DNA from: a virus
Strand: one strand, 5' to 3'
DNA: 39,436 nt
Virus record (IMG/VR): IMGVR_UViG_3300046817_000149
Coordinates: 1 to 39,436 of that record
In this document: one piece after another, positions 32,578 to 38,343 of the stretch
Position numbering within the stretch: position 1 is the first letter of the stretch
Layout: each line of letters opens with the position of its first letter
Position numbers and translations under genes: made by a program
The notes under the pieces: model-generated
Told to the model about the DNA's origin: nothing
What the model saw: the letters and a program-made list of their open reading frames with translations, nothing else
Databases searched by the model: none

Positions 32578-33450
32578 CTACTCACCTTCGATTGTGTTTG
32601 GATTTGTGGACCCGATTGGGACTTCGGGGTCATGATCTGGTACTAGTTCCGGTGGAGGAGCATCTTTGACACTACCTCCCATCCATCCTTTGATTTTTGC
32701 AATCAACTCCTCGTAACTGACTTGTGGTTGTAGACCTCCGATTCTTGTTTTAGCATCAATCCTGCGAGTTGGGTGAACTTGGTAGATTCGACGGTAAGTA
32801 TTTTCGTCGATCTCGTTTCCCGACAGGTTGGTGATTAGATGGAGAGGTTGCTTAACCTTCTGCCCTAGCTTTGGCAGAAAGTTTGGCTTGGTAACCTCGA
32901 CATTCCTGTCGTCCTTATCCAAGCGGGTGTGTCCCACCAGGATAACATTCAAATCCGGAACAGCCAACAGTTCGGCAAGCGATTTTCGATATCGGTTAGT
33001 GACCGCATTGTAGTCCGGTTGGGTCGGCATATCCGGGTCTTTCGCTTTGTCCATGCTTGCTCGGTACTTAACGATCTCGTCGAGCGCCATATCAGCGGCA
33101 CTGGTGGCTTCGTCCCAAACGATCGTCTTATACTTTGCAAACTCGTCCTCCTTTCTACGGAGAGCTTCCGACAGGGCGTCTACTTGATTGAGGTTGATAT
33201 ACCTCATTCTAGTAACGCGCTTCTTCAAATCTGGATGATTCTGTAGCGACACCCACCCTTCCGCGGTATCTAGATATAGGATTTGATAGTAGTCGTTGGT
33301 GATTTCTTGCGCCATATTGACAGCGCCAACGGTCTTACCAACCCCCGACAGGCCATAGATAAGAGCTTTGAAACTGGGATGCGCGTCTGACAAATCTTCC
33401 ATCGACAGGCGCAACCTGTCGAGATATGTCAGCTGTTCTGTACTAGTCAT
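32578..33450 (-). CDS. Sak4-like RecA-family ATPase
   Basis: A 290-aa ATPase. Walker A is GLSGVGKT at 33-40 and Walker B is TIVWDEATS with Asp113/Glu114; a VILVGHTRL strand follows. Sak4 proteins are phage single-strand annealing/recombination ATPases, usually next to an SSB-like protein, as here. The C-terminal segment has a Pro/acid-rich tail. It starts with an ATG overlapping the previous stop (ATGA) and uses the helical N-terminal lead LTYLDRLRLSMEDL. Confidence 0.83.
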   Translation of the reverse strand: MTSTEQLTYLDRLRLSMEDLSDAHPSFKALIYGLSGVGKTVGAVNMAQEITNDYYQILYLDTAEGWVSLQNHPDLKKRVTRMRYINLNQVDALSEALRRKEDEFAKYKTIVWDEATSAADMALDEIVKYRASMDKAKDPDMPTQPDYNAVTNRYRKSLAELLAVPDLNVILVGHTRLDKDDRNVEVTKPNFLPKLGQKVKQPLHLITNLSGNEIDENTYRRIYQVHPTRRIDAKTRIGGLQPQVSYEELIAKIKGWMGGSVKDAPPPELVPDHDPEVPIGSTNPNTIEGE

Positions 33451-33647
33451 TTGTCAAGTGCCACCCGTACGATGCAGTCTTTAGCCTCCAAAAGTTTTCT
33501 CAGTCCCGCCGACTTTTCTGGTCCGTCTGGAACAGTCTCCTCGATCTTATGAGCCATAATCCAGAAGGGAATACTCACCTCTTGCAGGTAGCCTGGCAGG
33601 TGTCTGTACTCGAAGTACTGCAAAATCGGGGATTCGTTCTCAACCAT
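33447..33647 (-). CDS. Acb2-like small helical protein (anti-CBASS candidate)
   Basis: A 66-aa protein. The pattern QYFEYRHLPGYLQEVSIPFW, then H-K-I-E-E-T-V-P-D-G-P-E-K, then LRKLLEAKDCIVRVAL is the layout I associate with the Acb2/Tad1-type helical hairpin family found in many actinophages. Acb2 proteins bind cyclic nucleotides and block CBASS or Thoeris-type signalling. Here it is a candidate only: I cannot check ligand residues. It overlaps the microprotein before and the Sak4 gene after. Confidence 0.6.
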   Translation of the reverse strand: MVENESPILQYFEYRHLPGYLQEVSIPFWIMAHKIEETVPDGPEKSAGLRKLLEAKDCIVRVALDK

Positions 33648-33780
33648 CTTCGTCCGCCCAACAATAGAATAGGCACGCGGTGCAAAGCGCCGGTGATGCT
33701 ACAATGTTTTCGTACTCCTCAGCTGGAAATTCACATGGGATGTTCTCATGTTTGAATCTGTCACACTCACACGGCTTCAT
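33640..33780 (-). CDS. Cysteine-rich microprotein, 46 aa
   Basis: From the ATG at 33780, inside the end of the preceding gene, the frame gives MKPCECDRFKHENIPCEFPA, then a helical acidic segment, then SPALCTACLFYCWADEDG. Seven Cys in pairs suggest a zinc knuckle. AAGGA lies nine bases upstream and the stop overlaps the start of the Acb2-like gene. No family is recognised. Confidence 0.65.
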   Translation of the reverse strand: MKPCECDRFKHENIPCEFPAEEYENIVASPALCTACLFYCWADEDG

Positions 33781-34003
33781 CGTCCTCATCCTTTTCTGAG
33801 AACATCCTGTCCCAGCATTCTGGATGAGTTCCGGTGATGACCAATTCTCGTTTGTCCATCGACCAGTTCGGAACTGCTACGTCAAGAGATAGTCCAGAAT
33901 TGATTCTTTCGTACTCTGCGCGTGACATTTGGATAAGGCTTGACTTGTTACAGTATATGCACAGTTTAGTTTGTACTGTGACTGGAAGGCCATTCCCTTT
34001 CAC
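33767..34003 (-). CDS. Small Zn-knuckle protein, unknown
   Basis: A 78-aa protein starting with GTG; AAGGAAGAG lies upstream. It has CIYC near 15-18 and a later THPECWDRMF, so one zinc site is plausible. The C-terminus is strongly acidic. The composition resembles conserved small actinophage proteins, but I cannot name the family. Its start overlaps a small membrane-protein gene and its last codons overlap the 46-aa gene. Confidence 0.62.
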   Translation of the reverse strand: MKGNGLPVTVQTKLCIYCNKSSLIQMSRAEYERINSGLSLDVAVPNWSMDKRELVITGTHPECWDRMFSEKDEDDEAV

Positions 34004-34112
34004 GCTTTCTCTTCCTTTCGATTGTTATCCTGATCCAGGCTGATGTGAGCCACGTTGTGACGACAATACCAACGACTGTGAATAGGTTTCGGACTCCTCG
34101 AACGTAACGCAT
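33966..34112 (-). CDS. 48-aa membrane protein, unknown
   Basis: Reading from the ATG at 34112, just behind GGAGAGGTAGT, gives one transmembrane segment (NLFTVVGIVVTTWLTSAW) followed by a very basic tail (ERKRKRERE). The frame overlaps the C-terminal part of the preceding Cys/His gene (88 nt) and the start of the next gene (38 nt). A longer start at 34154 lacks the strong site. The membrane segment plus a strong ribosome binding site make it credible. Confidence 0.5.
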   Translation of the reverse strand: MRYVRGVRNLFTVVGIVVTTWLTSAWIRITIERKRKREREWPSSHSTN

Positions 34113-34279
34113 ACTACCTCTCCGTCGATCCACTTCATACGGCAGCAACCACATCTGTGGTGCTTTTTATGCCCCTCCTTTTTTATACACTGTGCCTCAG
34201 TATGACGTCTAAGAAACACATAACTATTAGCTCCGTCGTGATTCTTACACCGACCGTGAGTTTCCGGGCACTGTGTCAC
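34025..34279 (-). CDS. Cys/His-rich small protein, unknown
   Basis: An 84-aa protein starting with GTG; GGGAGAG lies nine bases before. It has C4, C11, C31, and a CGCC pair (43-46) among several His, so zinc binding is plausible. The C-terminal ~30 residues are Ser/Gln/Gly-rich and overlap the membrane-protein frame. It overlaps the HNH gene upstream by 35 nt. No family is recognised. Confidence 0.55.
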   Translation of the reverse strand: MTQCPETHGRCKNHDGANSYVFLRRHTEAQCIKKEGHKKHHRCGCCRMKWIDGEVVCVTFEESETYSQSLVLSSQRGSHQPGSG

Positions 34280-34751
34280 TGGGACGAACTCTCCCTCTCA
34301 TTTCAGCTACTTTAACAGTTTTGTTGTACCACAGTCTACCAGTAGCAGACGGAATACCTTGTTTGTTCAACCTTCGAGCGATGCTTTTGTAGGATATTCC
34401 ATCATCTCGGTATGCAAGTATTAACTGTAGCGTATCTTCCGGGATCGGAATGGTTCTTTTGTTGCGCTGCTGTTCTGACTTAGTGGCCCACCTGACATTA
34501 CCAGGCTCGTAGTTACCGTCCACGTCTATCCTGTCGATAGTGTGGTTCAAACTCGGGCGTGGGCCTATATAGTCATAGAAGGCAAAATAGTTGTCTATCC
34601 ATTCAGGGTATATGGTAATACCTCTGCCGCCATAACTAAAATAGTCTGGATAGTTTGGGTTCAAGCATCGTTGCTTCATCATCGCCCAGCACCGATATCC
34701 GGGATTTGATGCGTGCCAACGGTCTCGATACTCTTTGCTGTTTGTAGTCAT
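34245..34751 (-). CDS. HNH endonuclease with recombinase-type HTH
   Basis: A 168-aa protein. Residues ~38-98 match a phage HNH nuclease: SYGGRGITIYPEW, GPRPSLNHTIDRIDVDGNY and PGNVRWATKSEQQRNKR. Residues ~108-145 form a separate HTH resembling the serine-recombinase type (GISYKSIARRLNKQGIPSAT then TGRLW). A nuclease with a borrowed DNA-binding module suggests a free-standing homing endonuclease. It overlaps the Cas4-like gene before it by ATGA. Confidence 0.8.
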   Translation of the reverse strand: MTTNSKEYRDRWHASNPGYRCWAMMKQRCLNPNYPDYFSYGGRGITIYPEWIDNYFAFYDYIGPRPSLNHTIDRIDVDGNYEPGNVRWATKSEQQRNKRTIPIPEDTLQLILAYRDDGISYKSIARRLNKQGIPSATGRLWYNKTVKVAEMRGRVRPSDTVPGNSRSV

Positions 34752-35608
34752 TTCTTTGTCCGACGTTCGTAGAAAGATTCTGTGATGATGGGAGAATCGA
34801 AACCACCGTTGAGGTCACTGTTGCAGATATCTTTGAAGGGACATAGCATACAGGCCATCGTATTTCGGACGGCGATACTCTCGGCTTCTTCGATACTCAG
34901 CTGGTGGATTCCAGCGACCTTTTTAGCGACGAGGAACTGTTCATGCATAGTTCGCGTCACTCTGTCGGCCGTAATCGGTACCGGTGTCCGTATGTATCGC
35001 TCGAACGGATTGGTTTTGTTGTCTTTGGTATTTCGGTACCTGAGTTGATCGTATTCCAACACGTTCGCCTTGATACCAAGTTCCATGAGCACGGCGAAGT
35101 ACTTGGGCAGCTGAGGATTCATGTCGATCTTATCGACCGTGTAGAAATCGTTGGTGAACTTCCAGTCACGCACGACAATACCCTTGCCGGGAATTTCCAG
35201 CACCAGGTCTACCTTGATTGGCATGATGTAATCGCCAGTGACGTTTACCTCGTGGAGAATCTCAGTCTCGATCACACGAAATTCGTCATCACGATACCGC
35301 TCGAAGTAGTTGAGCAGCAGCCAGTAGAGTTCATCCCAAAGCTTTTCGGGATCATACACGTCATACTGGTTTGCGACGATTGGCAAATGGTCCATCGCGG
35401 CCATACCTGCATCATCATGCGACAGGCCCTCTTTGCGCATGGAGTAGTAGCAGGAGAGAACTTCGTGCCCTACGTTTCCTCGGGCAAGCGGATCAGTAGT
35501 TCTGATCGGCTGAATACGCTGCACATACGAATAGTAGTGCCTACGCGGACACATGAGATAAGACTCGACCTCAGAATGGGACGCTTTGTCGATGTCGCTA
35601 GTGAGCAT
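34748..35608 (-). CDS. Cas4/RecB-like nuclease
   Basis: A 286-aa protein of the PD-(D/E)XK type. The acidic/Lys core is MPIKVDLVLEIP and VVRDWKFTN. An iron-sulfur cluster is suggested by Cys20 near the N-terminus (MCPRRHYYSY) and by CMLCPFKDIC near the C-terminus. Such enzymes process DNA ends in recombination and fit with the SSB-like and Sak4-like genes downstream. It is the first gene behind the strong promoter at 35641-35669; GGGGGT lies before the ATG. Confidence 0.83.
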   Translation of the reverse strand: MLTSDIDKASHSEVESYLMCPRRHYYSYVQRIQPIRTTDPLARGNVGHEVLSCYYSMRKEGLSHDDAGMAAMDHLPIVANQYDVYDPEKLWDELYWLLLNYFERYRDDEFRVIETEILHEVNVTGDYIMPIKVDLVLEIPGKGIVVRDWKFTNDFYTVDKIDMNPQLPKYFAVLMELGIKANVLEYDQLRYRNTKDNKTNPFERYIRTPVPITADRVTRTMHEQFLVAKKVAGIHQLSIEEAESIAVRNTMACMLCPFKDICNSDLNGGFDSPIITESFYERRTKK

Positions 35609-35630
35609 TTGATACCCCCTACTCTGTTAG

Positions 35631-35669
35631 ACTAGACTCTAGTATAGCACACGATAAATTGGTTGTCAA
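35631..35669 (-). promoter_or_regulatory. Consensus sigma70 promoter with palindromic operator
   Basis: Reading leftward, TTGACA (35669-35664) and TATACT (35646-35641) are 17 bp apart: a perfect -35 and a near-perfect -10. The 13-bp palindrome ACTAGACTCTAGT (35631-35643) overlaps the -10 box and the start site, so a bound protein would block initiation. The expected transcript starts near 35634 and includes a ribosome binding site for the Cas4-like gene. The same TATACTA-type sequence occurs at the left end of the window. Confidence 0.82.
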
Positions 35670-35821
35670 ACTGGCTTTGTCTCGGTCAAATCACTCGGAT
35701 ATGTTTGTTCGTAGTTCTCGATAACCAAACCCCCGGGGTCCTCCCCGTAGTATACGTTGTCCTCATGCTCTGGCAGTGGATTTATCTCGGGATTCTCCAA
35801 CTCTGGGTTCGGTCCACTCAC
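35666..35821 (-). CDS. Acidic microprotein before the promoter, 51 aa
   Basis: Starts at the GTG at 35821, inside the end of the HNH gene, with GGAGG ten or so bases upstream. The product begins MSGPNPELENPEINPLPEHE and continues VYYGEDPGGLVIENYEQTYP; it is acidic, Pro-rich and soluble. Its TGA overlaps the -35 box of the next promoter. A regular pattern and the ribosome binding site support coding. No function is recognised. Confidence 0.62.
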   Translation of the reverse strand: MSGPNPELENPEINPLPEHEDNVYYGEDPGGLVIENYEQTYPSDLTETKPV

Positions 35822-36455
35822 GATATGCTACCCTCCTGTCGGCTTTCGGTGTTGCCCACCATCTTTCTGACTTGACTATATCTGCACGTTTGACTTGATC
35901 GAGTCGATTATGTTGGAGGAAATCTGACAGGGGAACGTAAGTCCCGTTATCTTCGGGTCGCGTCCCGTAGGCAGAATCATTAAGCTCATGCCATCTGTTG
36001 TGACAGTTGTGACAAATTCTATGGAGATTGATACCGACTTCGTTATTAATCGTGCTCTTATCGGGTCCGTGGTGTAAAGCTTCAGCAGTGTTTCCATAAC
36101 CTCCAGCATATTCTAACCTAGCCCACTCACATGTGTAGCCTTTAGGAATTTTTGCAATGAGTCCAGCCCGTCTTCTTCCAGCTTCGACGGAAAGCTTTTC
36201 GTGCCGAGGTCTTCCGACTGACCTTTTTTCGTCTTCTTGATTTGTGTACTCGATTGGGGGGAAGTCCTCAGCCCCAACTTGTTTTGAAGAATTTTGCGGT
36301 GACGAACCGTAAACGCCGAAATGACCGTGTGATCCCCGGCAGCAACAAACTTCTTCGCCATTTTCCATCATTTCTGGTGTGATGCACATGTAGCACAAGT
36401 GCGCATGACACCAAGCGCAGGTTTCCAAATCGTGGGAAATTTGCAGTGTGGACAT
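35763..36455 (-). CDS. HNH endonuclease-like protein
   Basis: A 230-aa protein if it starts at the ATG at 36455 (AGGA five bases upstream). The HNH pattern is in the C-terminal half: CEWARLEYAGGYG, AEALHHGPDKS, then GINLHRICHNCHNRWHELND, about residues 105-155. The N-terminal ~40 residues have CAWCHAHLCYMC and CCC, a possible zinc site. A second candidate start, ATG at 36371, overlaps the stop of a 48-aa frame (ATGA) and would give 202 aa with the nuclease intact. Which start is used is open. It is a free-standing nuclease of the early region. Confidence 0.75.
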   Translation of the reverse strand: MSTLQISHDLETCAWCHAHLCYMCITPEMMENGEEVCCCRGSHGHFGVYGSSPQNSSKQVGAEDFPPIEYTNQEDEKRSVGRPRHEKLSVEAGRRRAGLIAKIPKGYTCEWARLEYAGGYGNTAEALHHGPDKSTINNEVGINLHRICHNCHNRWHELNDSAYGTRPEDNGTYVPLSDFLQHNRLDQVKRADIVKSERWWATPKADRRVAYREWTEPRVGESRDKSTARA

Positions 36456-36514
36456 TTTAGTCCTGCCCGGTACCCAGGTTTGGCTTTCGATTCAGGGGGG
36501 CCAAATCTACTCAC
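36368..36514 (-). CDS. 48-aa zinc-ribbon microprotein (alternative frame)
   Basis: From the GTG at 36514 the frame gives MSRFGPPESKAKPGYRAGLK then CPHCKFPTIWKPALG and RTCATCASHQK. The two CxxC pairs fit a zinc ribbon. AGAGG lies about ten bases upstream, and the stop is ATGA-coupled to an internal ATG of the HNH gene. It overlaps the first 88 bases of that gene read from 36455, so at most one of the two N-terminal readings needs to be real. Confidence 0.5.
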   Translation of the reverse strand: MSRFGPPESKAKPGYRAGLKCPHCKFPTIWKPALGVMRTCATCASHQK

Positions 36515-36524
36515 CAAACCTGGG
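36473..36524. repeat. 11-bp perfect inverted repeat around an early start codon
   Basis: CCCAGGTTTGG at 36473-36483 matches CCAAACCTGGG at 36514-36524, with a 30-bp loop. In the leftward transcript the GTG at 36514 lies at the inner edge of one arm and the AGGA before the HNH ATG is just beyond the other. Folding could hide a start site. The rest of 36525-36645 shows AGGCT/AGCCT short stems and no convincing gene. Confidence 0.55.
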
Positions 36525-36645
36525 ACCTCTAAATCGAGGGAGGCTGCCCAGCCTTCAACCCCGAGGCTTGTACCTTAATGATAGAGCCTCTTGACAGGTT
36601 GAGCCAGGATGTTTTCAAAATGTAACCTACTATCGCCCGGTTGGT

Positions 36646-36960
36646 CTACTCGACAGGCTCGTCGACCGGTCCGGACTGGTGTCCTTGAGTCTCAAGCCCT
36701 GCCTTGATACGAAGCAGGACCTTATCGTCGCCCGGAGTATTCGGGACAAATCCTTCCAGGTATTCTGGCGCACCTTCGGGAATGTAGTTCACGTTTGTCA
36801 CCGGAACATACAACGGGTCTTCTGGATTGGCATCTGTGATGAGATTTGTGTCGGCTCCTACCATCGGAGAAACCTCTACCTGTTCGGGATATTCGTCCTC
36901 GACAGGGGTTTCGGTTTCCTCTTCTGGATCGTCCGTAGAAAACAGAACTTCATCAGTCAT
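36646..36960 (-). CDS. Acidic early protein, unknown
   Basis: A 104-aa protein rich in Glu, Asp and Pro. Residues 1-30 are strongly acidic (DDPEEETETPVEDEYPEQVE) and the centre has PLYVPVTNVNYIPEGAPEYL. GGAGG precedes the ATG. Acidic early phage proteins can be DNA mimics, but nothing here beyond composition supports that. No domain is recognised. Confidence 0.65.
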   Translation of the reverse strand: MTDEVLFSTDDPEEETETPVEDEYPEQVEVSPMVGADTNLITDANPEDPLYVPVTNVNYIPEGAPEYLEGFVPNTPGDDKVLLRIKAGLETQGHQSGPVDEPVE

Positions 36961-36983
36961 TGATGCCTCCCGTTTGATTGGCC

Positions 36984-37316
36984 CTATTCTTGGACCAAGC
37001 GTAGACCGTTTACGGTCGCTCCGTCAAGAACTGCGTCGAGTTTGATTTGACCCTTCTCCTCTGCCGACAGGGCATGATCCATCAAATACGTACCGGTGTA
37101 GCGGAATGTCGAACGGGAATACTCTCCGTCCTTCGAGAGGAAGAAATGCTTCTCGGTTCCACAACCACGAGAGCAAATCAGCACCACCCAATACCCGTTC
37201 TTCCGCATCTCTTTTGAGCGTCCCGGCGTAGCCGTGTGCGCCGTCCACGCATGAGAAAAAGCCCGACAGGCAATTGCACCATCGGAAAGATCCTGCCAGG
37301 TGTGAACTTTAGCCAT
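36984..37316 (-). CDS. Small early protein with CxxxC motif, unknown
   Basis: A 110-aa protein. The ATG at 37316 overlaps the previous stop (TAATG), so I prefer it to one 12 bases earlier. It has ACRAFSHAWT near the N-terminus, GYWVVLICSRGCGTEKHFFLS in the middle and a FRYTGTYLMDHALS segment. The layout is like conserved small actinophage proteins, with a possible zinc site (C..C), but I cannot name the family. Confidence 0.65.
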   Translation of the reverse strand: MAKVHTWQDLSDGAIACRAFSHAWTAHTATPGRSKEMRKNGYWVVLICSRGCGTEKHFFLSKDGEYSRSTFRYTGTYLMDHALSAEEKGQIKLDAVLDGATVNGLRLVQE

Positions 37317-37549
37317 TACTCGCTCCATGAGTTGCGCGGGTCATATGGGATTCCGTACTTATCGAACTTCATCATACTTGCGTCTACTGTAAAGTCGGTC
37401 ATAATGCATCTACAATAATCATCACCGTAGAACGTATCGCACTGCTCAGACTTAACAGATATGATCGCTCCTCGATTTCCACCTATCTGTATGTGTGCTG
37501 GTATGAAATGCCATCTGTCGTCTAACTCAACAGGATTAAATATAATCAC
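37316..37549 (-). CDS. Small protein, unknown
   Basis: I read 77 codons from the GTG at 37549, with GAGAAG upstream; an ATG at 37591 would add 14 residues that overlap the preceding gene. The product has HFIPAHIQIGGNRGAIISV and CDTFYGDDYCRCIMTDF, with three Cys. The stop overlaps the next start. No domain is recognised. Confidence 0.55.
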   Translation of the reverse strand: MIIFNPVELDDRWHFIPAHIQIGGNRGAIISVKSEQCDTFYGDDYCRCIMTDFTVDASMMKFDKYGIPYDPRNSWSE

Positions 37550-37928
37550 GACGCATCTTCTCGATTTCTGAATGCTCGGCTTTGATAGCATGCATGTTGC
37601 GATTTATGACGACATAGACTGCGGCTACCATCATGATTGCAAGAAACAAGAGCACGAAAATCAGGCCAGGGCTGACGATATCAGCTGTCGTACTAACCTG
37701 AGTCGGTACTGTCGTTTGAGTGGTAGGCAATACTAGTGGCAAGTTTCTGTCGATGAGTGGGGGCTGGGTAGTCGGGTGATTGATTTTGTAGCCGGTCATA
37801 CATCCTTGCCATGAAATGTGCTGCATGGATACCACGCCGTTACTATCATAGTAATATGGCTCTGGGCCACAGATATCGTATGCGTCCATCATGCCATGTT
37901 TCCCATCACGATAAACCAGACCGCCCAA
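37536..37928 (-). CDS. Membrane protein with C-terminal anchor, unknown
   Basis: A 130-aa protein with TTG start and GGAG eight bases upstream; the ATG at 37892, which overlaps an upstream stop, is an alternative (118 aa). The N-terminal half is soluble (DAYDICGPEPYYYDSNGVVS, a CMTGY segment), then a Thr/Pro-rich linker, and one transmembrane segment near residues 88-110 (GLIFVLLFLAIMMVAAVYVV) with a short charged cytoplasmic tail (HSEIEKMRRDYI). A membrane-tethered early protein; role unknown. Confidence 0.6.
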   Translation of the reverse strand: MGGLVYRDGKHGMMDAYDICGPEPYYYDSNGVVSMQHISWQGCMTGYKINHPTTQPPLIDRNLPLVLPTTQTTVPTQVSTTADIVSPGLIFVLLFLAIMMVAAVYVVINRNMHAIKAEHSEIEKMRRDYI

Positions 37929-38008
37929 CTAACGGCTCCGAGGAACTTCTCATAGGTTGACGTAGGTGTACGTCGTCTCTGTCTCAGCCAACTGCATCAG
38001 AGTGCCTG

Positions 38009-38206
38009 TCACCTTCCACACCCGAATCGGCCACAGGTAATTTCGCCGCGACCAGTAGAGACAGGTTGCATCTCCTTACCATGCCAGGGATTAACCGGCT
38101 GTCCACACATGGGAAGTCCATCATCCTTGGCAATGTGTTGCCGCAGACCTGAGTCCACATGGGGATTAGTAGCTTCTCGAATCTGGCATCGCTGTTCGGC
38201 AATCAT
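38009..38206 (-). CDS. Small Cys-motif protein, unknown
   Basis: A 65-aa protein starting at the ATG at 38206 with GAGGA seven bases upstream. It has CQIREATNPHVDSGL, MCGQPVNPW and a final ITCGRFGCGR. Four Cys in this layout could hold zinc. A longer overlapping frame (to 37984) exists but lacks a ribosome binding site. No family is recognised. Confidence 0.6.
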   Translation of the reverse strand: MIAEQRCQIREATNPHVDSGLRQHIAKDDGLPMCGQPVNPWHGKEMQPVSTGRGEITCGRFGCGR

Positions 38207-38221
38207 TATGTAATCCTCGAC

Positions 38222-38296
38222 TTAAATTGACTCGACTTTGGTATGCACAGGCTGCCCAAACCCGAGGATGAAGAAATACTTCACGATCTTTGGCAT
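38222..38296 (-). CDS. 24-aa microprotein
   Basis: ATG at 38296 with GGAG seven bases upstream (CTAGGAGTTCTAAATG) opens a 24-codon frame beginning MPKIVKYFFILGFGQPVHTK. It is basic and hydrophobic in the middle. The next gene starts 16 bases after its stop. Such very small genes are common between early phage genes; function unknown. Confidence 0.5.
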   Translation of the reverse strand: MPKIVKYFFILGFGQPVHTKVESI

Positions 38297-38343
38297 TTAG
38301 AACTCCTAGGATTTGTGGGGTCAGTACTATTGTGTCGAGTGTA

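Noticed and set aside
36504-36593. 29-codon frame with a TTG start between the acidic gene and the HNH region
   Set aside because: Weak site, no recognisable pattern, and within a region of stems; not enough to call.
37889-37987. 32-codon membrane-like frame (YEKFLGAVSWAVWFIVMG)
   Set aside because: The hydrophobic run is attractive and its stop overlaps an ATG, but the only upstream start is CTG and there is no ribosome binding site.
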